64,000 bases of DNA, taken from DATCLS01 sp035296625. Its GTDB lineage: Bacteria; Actinomycetota; Acidimicrobiia; Acidimicrobiales; VFJN01. The position numbers and the translations under genes were made by a program. Positions 33,678-42,918 of this stretch are shown in pieces. The stretch is from contig DATHAO010000059.1 of the NCBI GenBank assembly GCA_035296625.1, positions 62,001 to 126,000 of the forward strand. The letters run 5' to 3'. The notes under the pieces were generated by a model. It made no database searches. It saw only the letters and a list, made by a program, of their open reading frames with translations, and was not told where the DNA came from. Position 1 is the stretch's first letter. Each line of letters opens with the position of its first letter.

Positions 33678-35525
33678 TCAGGGCGCCGTGACCGGTCCGG
33701 GCGCGGCCGGCGAGGCCGGCGTGTCGGCGCCGCCCCCGCCGGGCACCGCTGACCCGGCCGGCGCGGCCGGCACGGCCGGTAGCGCCGGGATCGACGGCTC
33801 GATCAGCAGCCAGTCGGTGCCGGCGACCGTCTCGATCCGCTGCCACCGGTCGCCGTAGGCGTCGCTCAGGGCGTCGCTCGTCTCCTCGGCCTCGTCGGAG
33901 ACCGGGTCATCGACGAGCTCACCTTCGACCACCACGCGATGGCCACCGTCGAGCACGGCCTCGACCTGGTCGACGACGTCGTCGGCGTCGAACTCGTCCT
34001 TGGCGTCGACGGTGCCCACCCGCGTGGCGTAGGGCTCGCCGGGGATGGGCGTGGCCGCCGTGTGACGGCGGGTGTAACCGACCGCCAGGTGTGGCCGGTC
34101 GACGACGACGGCGTCGCCCGCGCCGATGAGCTGGCCGAGCGCCGTGAACCGGGCGGCGTAGGCGTCGTTGACGGCGTCGACCGCCGGCAGGATGCTGCCC
34201 ACCAGGTTCGCGGCCCCGACCATGACCGCGGCGACGCCCAGCACGGTGCCGCGCCGGGCCCGCGCCCGGATCGCCGTCGTCCCGCCCTCGAGGGGCGCGG
34301 CGCACGACGCCGCCGCCAGCAGCCACGCTGCGGTGACCTGAGGGATCCAGAACTCGAGGTTGGACGGCTCCCACACCAGGAAGAACCCCGTGTAGGCGAC
34401 CATCCAGGCGACGAGCGCCCGGGCGAGGCGGCCGACCGCCTCGGGCTGCTGGCGCCGGTCGCGGTAACCGCGCACGAGCACGCCGGCCAGCAACGCCCCG
34501 GCGACGAGCGCGACGACGACGAGCGCCACGGCGGCGACCGGCGCGAGGTTGCGGACCAGGAACGTCTCGTCGGTCAGCGAGCGCTCGGGGAACGCATCGT
34601 GGATGCCGTCCCGCACGGCGCCGAGCCGGAACACGAAGTGGCCCCCGACCACGGCCCGTGCGGCGCCGAACGCCGCACTCGGCAACGTCGCAGGCCCGGG
34701 CGGCAACCAGTAGGTGTCGTCGTCGGCGTAGCGGGTGAGCCAGCTGGCGGCCTCGCCCAGAGTCGAGGGCCGGACCACGATCGCGAGGACGAGGGCGTAG
34801 CCGGCGGCGACCAGGCCTGTCAGCGCCACCGCCCACCGGACGAGGCCCCGACGCACGGCGCCGGCGCCGAGCTCGTGGCGCCGGCCGAGCACGACGGCGA
34901 TGACGACGACGGCGTAGAGCACGTGTACCTGGTGGCTGAGCACGGCGAGGCCGTGGAGCACGCCCACGAGAAGGAGGTGCCGCCCGGTGAGCCGGGGCGC
35001 CATAAGCACGTAGGTGGCTCCGAGCAGCAGGGCCAGCGGGAGCAGATAGACCTCGACGCTGACGCTGTAGAACCACACGCCGAACGACAGGGAGGCGCCG
35101 AGCGTGCCGATCACGGCCAGCCCGCGGGGCAGTCGGGCCCGGCGGCGCAGCAGGGCGTAGCAGAGGGCGGCGCTCGTGGCCCCGAACGCCGCGTTCGCGA
35201 GCGCCACCACCTTCAGGGCGTCCGCGGTGACCCCGAACGCACGGAAGGTGCGCAGCCAGCCGGCGCCGATGGCGTTGTAGAGGAGGTGGTGGGGATGCCA
35301 GAGCGCGTCCCCGCCGCTCTCGATGGCCTGCAAGTAGGTCAGCGAGTCGTGGGTGAGCGCCGGAACCGAAGAGAGCGTGAGCGCGTACGTGACGGCGGCC
35401 ACGATCCACACCAGCGCCAGTTCCCGGACCAGGACGCGGTCGGCGGGCCCCTCGTCGACCGGTTCCTCCGGTCGGGGCTTGGTCGGGAAGTCGGCGTCGA
35501 CGCTCGCTCGCAAGGTCCCAGCCAT
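33678..35525 (-). CDS. Glycosyltransferase-like (GT-C / PMT-related) polytopic membrane protein
   Basis: A 615-residue protein with ~11 hydrophobic helices. The first luminal loop has LTHDSLTYLQAIESGG, where an acidic residue follows the first helix as in GT-C enzymes that use polyprenyl-phosphate sugars. The large loop HPHHLLYNAIGAGWLRTF resembles DUF2723/PMT_2 proteins. After the helices a ~140-residue soluble C-terminal domain ends in a Pro/Ala-rich tail. A likely role is transfer of a sugar to protein or cell-wall polymer outside the membrane. The donor and acceptor are not deducible. Confidence 0.75.
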   Translation of the reverse strand: MAGTLRASVDADFPTKPRPEEPVDEGPADRVLVRELALVWIVAAVTYALTLSSVPALTHDSLTYLQAIESGGDALWHPHHLLYNAIGAGWLRTFRAFGVTADALKVVALANAAFGATSAALCYALLRRRARLPRGLAVIGTLGASLSFGVWFYSVSVEVYLLPLALLLGATYVLMAPRLTGRHLLLVGVLHGLAVLSHQVHVLYAVVVIAVVLGRRHELGAGAVRRGLVRWAVALTGLVAAGYALVLAIVVRPSTLGEAASWLTRYADDDTYWLPPGPATLPSAAFGAARAVVGGHFVFRLGAVRDGIHDAFPERSLTDETFLVRNLAPVAAVALVVVALVAGALLAGVLVRGYRDRRQQPEAVGRLARALVAWMVAYTGFFLVWEPSNLEFWIPQVTAAWLLAAASCAAPLEGGTTAIRARARRGTVLGVAAVMVGAANLVGSILPAVDAVNDAYAARFTALGQLIGAGDAVVVDRPHLAVGYTRRHTAATPIPGEPYATRVGTVDAKDEFDADDVVDQVEAVLDGGHRVVVEGELVDDPVSDEAEETSDALSDAYGDRWQRIETVAGTDWLLIEPSIPALPAVPAAPAGSAVPGGGGADTPASPAAPGPVTAP

Positions 35526-35696
35526 GTCCGGTTCGTCCAGCCCACCGTAGGTGCCCGAGCCACTGTCGGTCGGCTCGGCGCGGCGCGAGCGTAGCGGCCG
35601 TGGGCACCACGCCGGTCGGACCCCGTGCGGCCGGCGGGGCCGGACGGGTGCGCCCGTTCGGGGCCGGACGGCTGCGCCGGACCCCTCCCGCTGGCC

Positions 35697-36125
35697 TCAG
35701 CGGGCCTCGGCCAGGCGGGCGATGCGGCGGGCCGCCAGCGCGCACACGGAGACGTACGCCGGTGCCCACCAGGGCACCTCGAGCGCCACCTCGGACCCGC
35801 CTGGTCGGGCCCGGACGTGGTGCGCGGTAGCCGGGACGCCCGCAACCCGCCAGGCCCAGCTCTCACCGGGGACGAACGACGTCACCTCGAACGAGACCCA
35901 CGGGCCGACGGGGGGACGTACCCGGCCGCGGGAGCCCGCATGGATGCGGCGGTCCGGGCAGTCGACCGCCGCCACGGTCGGCCCCCACAGGGGCCATGCC
36001 TCGGTGTCGACGAGCAGGTCCCACACGACCTCGGGCGGCGCCGCCACGTCCCGGCGGGCGACGAGGAACCGGTCGGGGCCGGGCAGGCCGAACGGGACCG
36101 TGCGCAGGCGTCGGGCGATGCCCAC
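35697..36125 (-). CDS. SRPBCC-family (polyketide cyclase/START-like) protein
   Basis: A 142-residue protein. RRDVAAPPEVVWDLLVDTEAWPLWGPTV is the classic SRPBCC opening, and the rest shows the helix-grip pattern ending in a hydrophobic C-terminal helix. GTG 36125 is 5 nt after the stop of the upstream LLM gene, so the two are co-translated. Such proteins bind hydrophobic ligands, and pairing with an F420-type oxidoreductase suggests that they handle the same small molecule. Confidence 0.82.
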   Translation of the reverse strand: MGIARRLRTVPFGLPGPDRFLVARRDVAAPPEVVWDLLVDTEAWPLWGPTVAAVDCPDRRIHAGSRGRVRPPVGPWVSFEVTSFVPGESWAWRVAGVPATAHHVRARPGGSEVALEVPWWAPAYVSVCALAARRIARLAEAR

Positions 36126-36130
36126 GCCGG

Positions 36131-37039
36131 TCAGGCCACCCGGGCGGCGACGTCGTCGATGAGGACGTCCATGAGCCGCAGGCGCTCCACCCCGGAGCCG
36201 AGCGTGACATCCGGGACGATGAGCTCGTCGACGCCGGCGTCCGCGAAGGCGGCGACGGTGTCGGCGAGCCGGGCGGGCGTGCCGCCGTAGGCGGGGCGGG
36301 GCAACCGCGCGACCAGCTCGTCGGCGGTGGCGTCGTCGTCGGTGACGAACACGAGCGCCTGCGTGCTGCGTCGGATCTCGGACGGGTCGCGCCCGACCGC
36401 CTCGCAGTGCTGGTCGAGCACCGACGACTTGTGGCGGAACAGCTCGGGCACGCTCCAGCAGTTCCACTCGTCGGCGTGCTCGGCGACGAGTCGCAGCATG
36501 CGCTTCTCGCCGCTGGCCCCCACCAGCAGGGGCAGCGGCTGCTGGACGGGCTTGGGCTCGCAGAGGGCATCGGTCAGCCGGTAGTGGTCGCCGACATGGG
36601 TCGTGGACGGCTCGCGCAGGAGGCTGCGGACGATCGCCACGGCCTCGGCGAAGCGGTCGACGCGCTCGCGCACCGCTGGCAGCTCGATGCCGTACTGCTC
36701 GTGCTCGTTCTCCTGCCAGCCGGCACCGAGGCCCAGCACGAAGCGCCCGCCGCTGATGTGGTCGGCGGTGGCCGCCATGTTCGCCACCACTGCCGGGTGG
36801 CGGTAGGTGTTGCCGTAGACGAGCGTGCCGATCCGGACGCGGGGCACGGCGGCGGACAAGGCCCCAACCACCGAACCGGCCTCCAGCGTGGGCTGCTCGG
36901 GCGGGAAGGCGCCAGCGCCGCTGCCCATGAAGTGGTCCGCGATCCACACCCCGTCCCACCCGGTCTCCTCGGCGTGGCGGGCGACCTCCAGCACATCGGT
37001 CCAGGGCTGGGTGGCGGAGGGCCAGATCGAGAAGCGCAT
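36131..37039 (-). CDS. LLM-class (probably F420-dependent) oxidoreductase
   Basis: A 302-residue luciferase-like TIM-barrel protein: MRFSIWPSATQPWTDVLEVARHAEE, then GWDGVWIADHFM, RVRIGTLVYGNTYRHPAVVAN and HISGGRFVLGLGAGWQENEHEQYG, the hallmark of actinobacterial F420-dependent LLM enzymes. It is divergent from a second, shorter LLM gene (80 bp gap) and coupled to an SRPBCC gene. The substrate is unknown. Confidence 0.88.
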   Translation of the reverse strand: MRFSIWPSATQPWTDVLEVARHAEETGWDGVWIADHFMGSGAGAFPPEQPTLEAGSVVGALSAAVPRVRIGTLVYGNTYRHPAVVANMAATADHISGGRFVLGLGAGWQENEHEQYGIELPAVRERVDRFAEAVAIVRSLLREPSTTHVGDHYRLTDALCEPKPVQQPLPLLVGASGEKRMLRLVAEHADEWNCWSVPELFRHKSSVLDQHCEAVGRDPSEIRRSTQALVFVTDDDATADELVARLPRPAYGGTPARLADTVAAFADAGVDELIVPDVTLGSGVERLRLMDVLIDDVAARVA

Positions 37040-37107
37040 CCGATCAGCATGCCGGGCCGTCGCCCCCCGTGCCCACGACGCGGCGAGAGACCGTCACAGC
37101 GGACGCG

Positions 37108-37113
37108 TACGGT
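37108..37113 (+). promoter_or_regulatory. -10 box of a probable leaderless transcript (short LLM gene)
   Basis: TACGGT ends 6 nt before GTG 37120 and selects that start over the in-frame ATG at 37069, which would lie upstream of the transcript. Confidence 0.55.
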
Positions 37114-37119
37114 CCCTCC

Positions 37120-37899
37120 GTGCGCACCGCCGTCAGCATCCCCTCATTCGCCAACCCCGACACGCTCGTCGCCCTCGGCGTCGAGGCCGAGCGCGCCGGG
37201 TGGGACGGCGTCTTCTTCTGGGACCACATCGTGTGGCGGGGCGACCCACCGCCCGACGTGCACGACCCGTGGATCCTGCTCGGCGCCGTGGCCGCCGCCA
37301 CCGAGCGGGTCGTGCTCGGCCCGCTCGTCACGCCGCTCGCCCGGCGCCGGCCGTGGGTCGTCGCCAAGCAGGTCACGACGCTCGACCACCTGAGCGGCGG
37401 GCGGGCCGTGCTCGGCGTCGGGTTAGGCGAGCCGCCCGACGCCGACTTCGCCGCCTTCGGCGATCCGTCCGCCGCCCGAGACCGGGCCGCCGCGCTCGAC
37501 GAGGGCCTCGCCATCGTCGACGGGCTGTGGCGGGGGCCGCTCGCCCACCAAGGCGAGCGGTTCGCGGTCGAGGCCGAGCTGCGTCCCCGCCCGTTGCAGC
37601 GCCCGCGCCCACCGGTGTGGGTGGCGGCCGTGGCGCCGCACCGCCGACCCCTCGCCCGGGCCCTGCGGTGGGACGGGGCCGTGCTGCTCGGCCCGCGGGG
37701 CGTGCAGACGCCCAACGAGGTGTCGGCCTACCTGGACGGGGTCGAGCGCCCGCCGGGGTGGGAGGTGACGGCCATGTGGGCTCCCGGCGTCCCGGCCGAC
37801 GAGTACGCGGACGCCGGAGTCACGTGGTTGATCGACGGCGCCGACCCGCAGGGCGGCTGGCTCGACGGCCTGCGGGCGCGGATCACCGCCGGGCCGTGA
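37120..37899 (+). CDS. LLM-class flavin/F420 oxidoreductase (short form)
   Basis: A 259-residue luciferase-like protein: VRTAVSIPSFANPDTLVALGVEAERAGWDGVFFWDHI, then TERVVLGPLVTPLARRRPWVVAKQ and HLSGGRAVLGVGLGEPP. It is shorter than its divergent neighbour because the C-terminal part of the barrel is compressed. The pair suggests duplication or two steps on related compounds. It ends convergent to serC. Confidence 0.86.
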   Translation: MRTAVSIPSFANPDTLVALGVEAERAGWDGVFFWDHIVWRGDPPPDVHDPWILLGAVAAATERVVLGPLVTPLARRRPWVVAKQVTTLDHLSGGRAVLGVGLGEPPDADFAAFGDPSAARDRAAALDEGLAIVDGLWRGPLAHQGERFAVEAELRPRPLQRPRPPVWVAAVAPHRRPLARALRWDGAVLLGPRGVQTPNEVSAYLDGVERPPGWEVTAMWAPGVPADEYADAGVTWLIDGADPQGGWLDGLRARITAGP

Positions 37900-37940
37900 C
37901 CGGCCGCCCGCGGTGGCTGCCCCCGGGGGCGGCACCGTGC

Positions 37941-39071
37941 TCAGCTGCGCAGGCGCTCGGCCACGTGGTCGATGCAGCGGGTGAGCGCCGCCACGTCGGC
38001 GGGATCGATCGCCGGGTAGAGCGCCACCCGCAGCTGGTTGCGCCCCAGCTTGCGGTAGCCCTCGGTGTCGAGGATGCCGTTGGCCCGCAGGATGCCGCTG
38101 ACCGTCGCCGCCGGCAGGTCGTCGACGAGGTCGACGGTCGCCACGACCTGGCTGCGGTCGGCGGGGTCGGTCACGTAGGGGTGGGCGTAGTCGCTGGCCT
38201 CGGCCCAGTCGTAGATCGTCTCGGCGGACTCGGCGCAACGCGCCGCCGCCCACGGCATGCCGCCGTTGTCGATGATCCACTCGATCTGCGACACCGCCAG
38301 GTGGATGGTCGCCAGGGCCGGGGTGTTGTAGGTCTGATCCTTGCGGCTGTTGTCGAGCGCGATCTTCAGGTCGAGGAACGCCGGCACCCAACGGCCCGAC
38401 GCGGCGATGCGCTCGATGCGTTCGATCGCCGCGGGGGAAACGGCGGCGATCCACAGCCCGCCGTCGGAGGCCAGGCCCTTCTGGGGGGCGAAGTAGTAGG
38501 CGTCAGTCTGGGTGGCGTCGAAGCGCAGGCCCGCGGCGGCCGAGGTGCCGTCGACGAGTACCAGGCCGTCGGCGCCCTCGGGGCGCACGAGGGGCATCGC
38601 CACGCCGGTCGACGTCTCGTTGTGGGTGAAGCAGTAAGCGTCGACGTCGGGGCTGGCCTTGGCGCCGGGGTGGGTGCCCGGCTCGGACTCGATGATGTCG
38701 GGGTCGTCGAGGTGGGGAGCGGCCAGCGTGCAGGCGGCGAACTTGGAGGAGAACTCGCCGAAGCTCAGGTGCTGGCTGCGCTGCTCGATGAGGCCGAAGG
38801 TCGCCGCGTCCCAGAACGCGGTGGTGCCGCCGTTGCCCAGCGCGACCTCGTAGCCGTCGGGCAGCTCGAGCAGCTCGCTGACGCCGTTGCGCAGGGCGGC
38901 GACCATGAACCGGACGGCGGCCTGGCGGTGGCTCGTGCCCAGGTAATCGCGCGCGGCCGCGGCCAGCGCCTCGACGGCCTCGGGGCGCACCTTGGAAGGC
39001 CCCGAACCGAAGCGCCCATCCGCGGGGAGCAGGTCGGCCGGGATCGAGATCTCTGAGGTCGGGGCGCTCAT
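37941..39071 (-). CDS. serC: Phosphoserine transaminase (actinobacterial type)
   Basis: A 376-residue class V PLP aminotransferase that converts 3-phosphohydroxypyruvate to phosphoserine. RFGSGPSKVRPEAVEAL, YLGTSHRQAAVRF and the PLP-lysine segment FAPQKGLASDGGLW are characteristic of the mycobacterial-type SerC. It is divergent from an aspartate-aminotransferase-like gene (44 bp gap) and in the neighbourhood of serA, so two of the three serine-pathway enzymes are encoded here. Confidence 0.94.
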   Translation of the reverse strand: MSAPTSEISIPADLLPADGRFGSGPSKVRPEAVEALAAAARDYLGTSHRQAAVRFMVAALRNGVSELLELPDGYEVALGNGGTTAFWDAATFGLIEQRSQHLSFGEFSSKFAACTLAAPHLDDPDIIESEPGTHPGAKASPDVDAYCFTHNETSTGVAMPLVRPEGADGLVLVDGTSAAAGLRFDATQTDAYYFAPQKGLASDGGLWIAAVSPAAIERIERIAASGRWVPAFLDLKIALDNSRKDQTYNTPALATIHLAVSQIEWIIDNGGMPWAAARCAESAETIYDWAEASDYAHPYVTDPADRSQVVATVDLVDDLPAATVSGILRANGILDTEGYRKLGRNQLRVALYPAIDPADVAALTRCIDHVAERLRS

Positions 39072-39115
39072 CGCGTGCCACTATCGCGCGCCGATCCCAC
39101 GAAGGAGCCACCCCA

Positions 39116-40324
39116 TTGCCTGCCGATCGCCGCATCTCCGCCCGGGTCGCCGCCATCGCCGAGTCGGCCACGCTCGCCGTCGACGCCAAGGCGAAGGCAC
39201 TGAAGGCCGCCGGCGAGCCGGTCATCGGCTTCGGCGCCGGCGAGCCCGACTTCCCGACCCCCGCCCACATCGTCGAGGCTGCCGTCGAGGCGTGCCGCAT
39301 GCCGCGGTTCCACAAGTACACACCCGCCGCCGGGCTGCCCGAGCTGCGCGAGGCCGTGGCGCACAAGACCAAGCGCGACTCGGGCTACGACGTCGAGGCC
39401 GCCCAGGTCCTGATCACCAACGGCGGCAAGCACGCCGTCTACAACACGTGCGCCACGCTGCTCGACCCGGGCGACGAGGTGCTGCTCCCGGCCCCGTACT
39501 GGACGACGTACCCCGAGCCGATCCGCCTGGCCGGCGGTGTGCCGGTGGTGCTTCCCACCGACGAGTCCATCGGGTTCCGGGTCTCGATCGAACAGCTCGA
39601 GGCGGCGCTCACGCCCCGCACGAAGATGCTTCTGTTCGTGTCGCCGTCGAACCCGACGGGCGCGGTCTACCCGCCCGCCGAGGTCGAGGCGATCGGGCGG
39701 TGGGCGGTCGAGCGGGGCATCTGGGTCGTCACCGACGAGATCTACGAGCACCTCACCTACGGCGACCACGCGTTCAGCTCGATGCCGACCCTCGTACCCG
39801 ACCTGGCCGACCGGTGCGTGGTCCTCAACGGTGTCGCCAAGACCTACGCCATGACCGGCTGGCGGGTGGGCTGGATGATCGGCCCGAAGGATGTTGTGAA
39901 GGCCGCAGCAAACCTGCAATCGCACGCCACGTCGAACGTGGCGAACGTGTCGCAGGCGGCGGCCCTGGCGGCCGTGACCGGTGACCTGCTAGCCGTGGGC
40001 GAGATGCGCACGGCGTTCGAGCGGCGGGGGCGCACGATGCACCGGCTGCTGGCCGGCATCCCCGAGGTGTCGGTGCTCGAGCCGCAGGGTGCCTTCTACG
40101 CGTTCCCGAACCTGTCGTCGTACCTGGGCCGTGACATCCGCGGCCGGGCGGCCAGCTCGACGCTCGAGTTGTGCGCCACGCTGCTGGACGAGGCGAGGGT
40201 GGCGGTCGTGCCGGGCGAGGCGTTCGGCGCGCCCGGCTACGCCCGCCTGTCGTTCGCCCTCGGCGACGACGACCTGGGCGAGGGCTGCCAGCGCATCGCC
40301 GACCTGCTGGCCGAGGCGAAGTAG
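39116..40324 (+). CDS. Aspartate aminotransferase-like PLP enzyme (class I)
   Basis: A 402-residue class I/II aminotransferase. TTG 39116 is chosen because GAAGGAG lies 8 nt upstream and it gives the family N-terminus. Key segments are GFGAGEPDFPTP, APYWTTYPE, SPSNPTGAVY, the PLP-lysine region NGVAKTYAMTGWRVGW and the C-terminal Arg segment YARLSFAL. It fits the Thermus/Rhizobium-type aspartate or broad-range aminotransferases. Its stop codon shares one base with the GTG of the next gene (TAGTG). Confidence 0.92.
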   Translation: MPADRRISARVAAIAESATLAVDAKAKALKAAGEPVIGFGAGEPDFPTPAHIVEAAVEACRMPRFHKYTPAAGLPELREAVAHKTKRDSGYDVEAAQVLITNGGKHAVYNTCATLLDPGDEVLLPAPYWTTYPEPIRLAGGVPVVLPTDESIGFRVSIEQLEAALTPRTKMLLFVSPSNPTGAVYPPAEVEAIGRWAVERGIWVVTDEIYEHLTYGDHAFSSMPTLVPDLADRCVVLNGVAKTYAMTGWRVGWMIGPKDVVKAAANLQSHATSNVANVSQAAALAAVTGDLLAVGEMRTAFERRGRTMHRLLAGIPEVSVLEPQGAFYAFPNLSSYLGRDIRGRAASSTLELCATLLDEARVAVVPGEAFGAPGYARLSFALGDDDLGEGCQRIADLLAEAK

Positions 40325-42810
40325 TGCCGGGGTCCGGCTCGGCCGCAGGGACCGGTGACGCCGCCCAGCCGGGTGGGGCGCCCGGGTCCGCCGCGGTGCC
40401 CTCGTCCGGCGAGGTGTCCGCGTCGGCCGGACTGCCCGGGTCCGAGGAGCCGCCCGGGTCCGGGTCGGCGGACGCTGGCGCAGGCCACGCTGCCGGGGCC
40501 GGCCGTGCCGGTCGACCGGCCGGGGGCCCTGCGGGTGACAGGCCCGACGGGCCGGTAGCGGCCGCGGGTCCGGGCGGGCCGCCTGCGATGGGCGAGGCGG
40601 TTCCCTCGCCGGGCAGCGGCGACGCACCTCCTGCGGGCACCGATGCCGATGCCGCCGGGGGTGCCCCCGGCGGTGCCGCGGGAGCCGGGCAGCCGTACGG
40701 GTCCTGGGCCACGCCGATCACCTCCGAGCTGGTGGTGCGGGCGGCCGCCGGGCTCGGCGACGTGGCGCTCGACGGCGACGACGTGTGGTGGTCCGAGATG
40801 CGGCCGACCGAGGGCGGGCGTTCCCAGCTCGTGCGCTGGCAGCCGGCCGCCGGGGCGCACGACGTGCTGCCCGACGGCGCCAACGCCCGTACGGCCGTCC
40901 ACGAGTACGGCGGCGGCGCCTGGTGGGTCGCCGGCGGCCGCGTGTGGTTCACCGACTGGACCGACCAGCGCCTTCGCGTCCTGCCGACCGCCTCCGCCGG
41001 CGTGACGGGGGACGTGCGGTCCATCGAGCCCGTCCCCCCGGAGGCGGCGACGCCCGGCGCCGGTGCACCCGTGGGTCCCGCGGTCACCGCACCGGAGGGG
41101 CCTGCGGCGGGCCCTGCACCCGAGATCGTCACGTCCGAGCCCGAGGTGCCCCGAGGCGATCGATGGGCCGACGGCGACCTCGCCCCCGACGGGCGCTGGC
41201 TGGTCGTCGTGCGCGAGCACCACGCTCCCGGCTCGCGAGCGGCCGACGTGGTCAACGAGATCGTCGCGCTCGACACCTCCGGCGCGCTGCCGCCCCGGGT
41301 GCTGGTGTCCGGGCCCGACTTCGTGTCCGACCCACGCTTCTCGGCGGACGGCCGGCGCCTCGCCTGGCTCCAGTGGGATCACCCCGACATGCCGTGGGAC
41401 GGCAGCCAGCTCGTCGTCACCGACCTGCGCTGGTCCGACATCGGCCCCGGGCTCCAACACCCGGAGGTCGTCGCCGGACGCCCGACCGGTCCCGACGGCG
41501 CGACCGGCGAGTCGGTGTCCCAGCCCCGGTGGGCGCCGGACGGCTCGCTGTGGTTCATCTCCGACCGCACCGGGTGGTGGAACCTCTATCGGTGGGCGCC
41601 GCCCGCCGGCTACGAGCGTCTGGGCACGGTCGTCCCCACCGTGCAGATGGACGCCGAGATCGGCGTGCCCCAGTGGGTGTTCGGCCAGTCGCGCTACGCC
41701 TTCCTCGACGGCGGCCGCGTGGCGTTCGCGTACCAGCGCGACGGTCTCGACCACGTGGCGGTGCGCACGCCCGACGGCGCGGTGCACGACCTCGACCTGC
41801 CGTACACGTCCGTGGCGTCGGTGCAGGCGCAGGGCGACGCCGTCGTGTTGGTCGGCGCCTCCGTGACGTCCGAGCCCGCCGTCGTGCGCGTCACGGTCGA
41901 CGGCAACACGACCGCCGGTGACCCCGAGGTGCTGCGCCCCGCCCGTGACCTGGGCCTCGACCCCGCCTGGTTCTCGGCATGCGAGCCGATCGCCTTCCCG
42001 ACGACCGGGGGCCGCACGGCCCACGCGCTCTACTACCCGCCCACGAACCCCGAGGCCGTGCCGCCGGACGCTGAGCTCCCGCCGCTGCTCGTGCTGATCC
42101 ACGGCGGCCCCACGGCCGCCGCCCGGCCGATGCTGCAGCTCGGCACCCAGTACTGGACGAGCAGGGGCTTCGCCGTCGTCGACGTCAACTACGGGGGGTC
42201 GACCGGCTACGGCCGCGCCTACCGCGACCAGTTGCGCGACGCCTGGGGCGTGGTCGACCTCGACGACTGCGAGGCGGCCGCGCGCCACCTCGCGGACACG
42301 GGGCGGGCCGATCCGAACCGGCTGTGCATCCGGGGCGGATCGGCCGGCGGCTACACGACGCTGGCGGCGCTGTGCTTCCGCGACACGTTCGCCGCGGGCG
42401 CGAGCCACTACGGCGTCGCCGACCTCGAGGCGCTGGCCATCGAGACGCACAAGTTCGAGAGCCGCTACCTCGACGGGCTGATCGGCCCGTACCCCGCGGC
42501 CCGGGACGTCTACGTCGCGCGCTCGCCGATCCACCACGTCGGCGGGTTCGACCGGCCCCTCGCCGTGTTCCAGGGCCTCGAGGACGAGGTCGTGCCGCCG
42601 AACCAGGCCGAGATGATCGTGACGGCGCTGCGCGACCGGGGCGTGCCCGTGGCCTATGTGCCGTTCCCGGGCGAGCAGCACGGGTTCCGGCAGGCCGCCA
42701 ACATCCGCCGGGCGCTCGACGGGGAGCTGTCGTTCTACGCGCAGGTGTTCGGCTTTCCACTGCCGGCCGGCGAGGGCATCGAGGCGGTCGAGGTGGACAA
42801 CCTCGATTGA
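40324..42810 (+). CDS. Prolyl-oligopeptidase-family (S9) peptidase with low-complexity N-terminal extension
   Basis: Up to 828 residues. From ~residue 120 there is a beta-propeller (WATPITSELVVRAAAGLGDV onward), then an alpha/beta hydrolase domain with triad S673 (RGGSAGGYTT), D754 (GLEDEVVPP) and H786 (GEQHGFRQA). It resembles S9C acylaminoacyl/dipeptidyl peptidases. Residues ~1-117 are Gly/Ala/Pro/Ser low complexity without a signal peptide. GTG 40324 overlaps the previous stop, but ATG 40588 is an alternative that removes most of this extension. A second Pro/Ala-rich insert sits inside the propeller (~residues 238-275). Confidence 0.9.
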   Translation: MPGSGSAAGTGDAAQPGGAPGSAAVPSSGEVSASAGLPGSEEPPGSGSADAGAGHAAGAGRAGRPAGGPAGDRPDGPVAAAGPGGPPAMGEAVPSPGSGDAPPAGTDADAAGGAPGGAAGAGQPYGSWATPITSELVVRAAAGLGDVALDGDDVWWSEMRPTEGGRSQLVRWQPAAGAHDVLPDGANARTAVHEYGGGAWWVAGGRVWFTDWTDQRLRVLPTASAGVTGDVRSIEPVPPEAATPGAGAPVGPAVTAPEGPAAGPAPEIVTSEPEVPRGDRWADGDLAPDGRWLVVVREHHAPGSRAADVVNEIVALDTSGALPPRVLVSGPDFVSDPRFSADGRRLAWLQWDHPDMPWDGSQLVVTDLRWSDIGPGLQHPEVVAGRPTGPDGATGESVSQPRWAPDGSLWFISDRTGWWNLYRWAPPAGYERLGTVVPTVQMDAEIGVPQWVFGQSRYAFLDGGRVAFAYQRDGLDHVAVRTPDGAVHDLDLPYTSVASVQAQGDAVVLVGASVTSEPAVVRVTVDGNTTAGDPEVLRPARDLGLDPAWFSACEPIAFPTTGGRTAHALYYPPTNPEAVPPDAELPPLLVLIHGGPTAAARPMLQLGTQYWTSRGFAVVDVNYGGSTGYGRAYRDQLRDAWGVVDLDDCEAAARHLADTGRADPNRLCIRGGSAGGYTTLAALCFRDTFAAGASHYGVADLEALAIETHKFESRYLDGLIGPYPAARDVYVARSPIHHVGGFDRPLAVFQGLEDEVVPPNQAEMIVTALRDRGVPVAYVPFPGEQHGFRQAANIRRALDGELSFYAQVFGFPLPAGEGIEAVEVDNLD

Positions 42811-42918
42811 GGCCCAGGTCCGACCCGCTCCCCGCATCGCGGTTCGCGATGGGGTGTGACGGCTGGCGCCGACAACGGTGTGGCGACGCTGCTCACCAGG
42901 CAGCCACACTTTGTGGCG

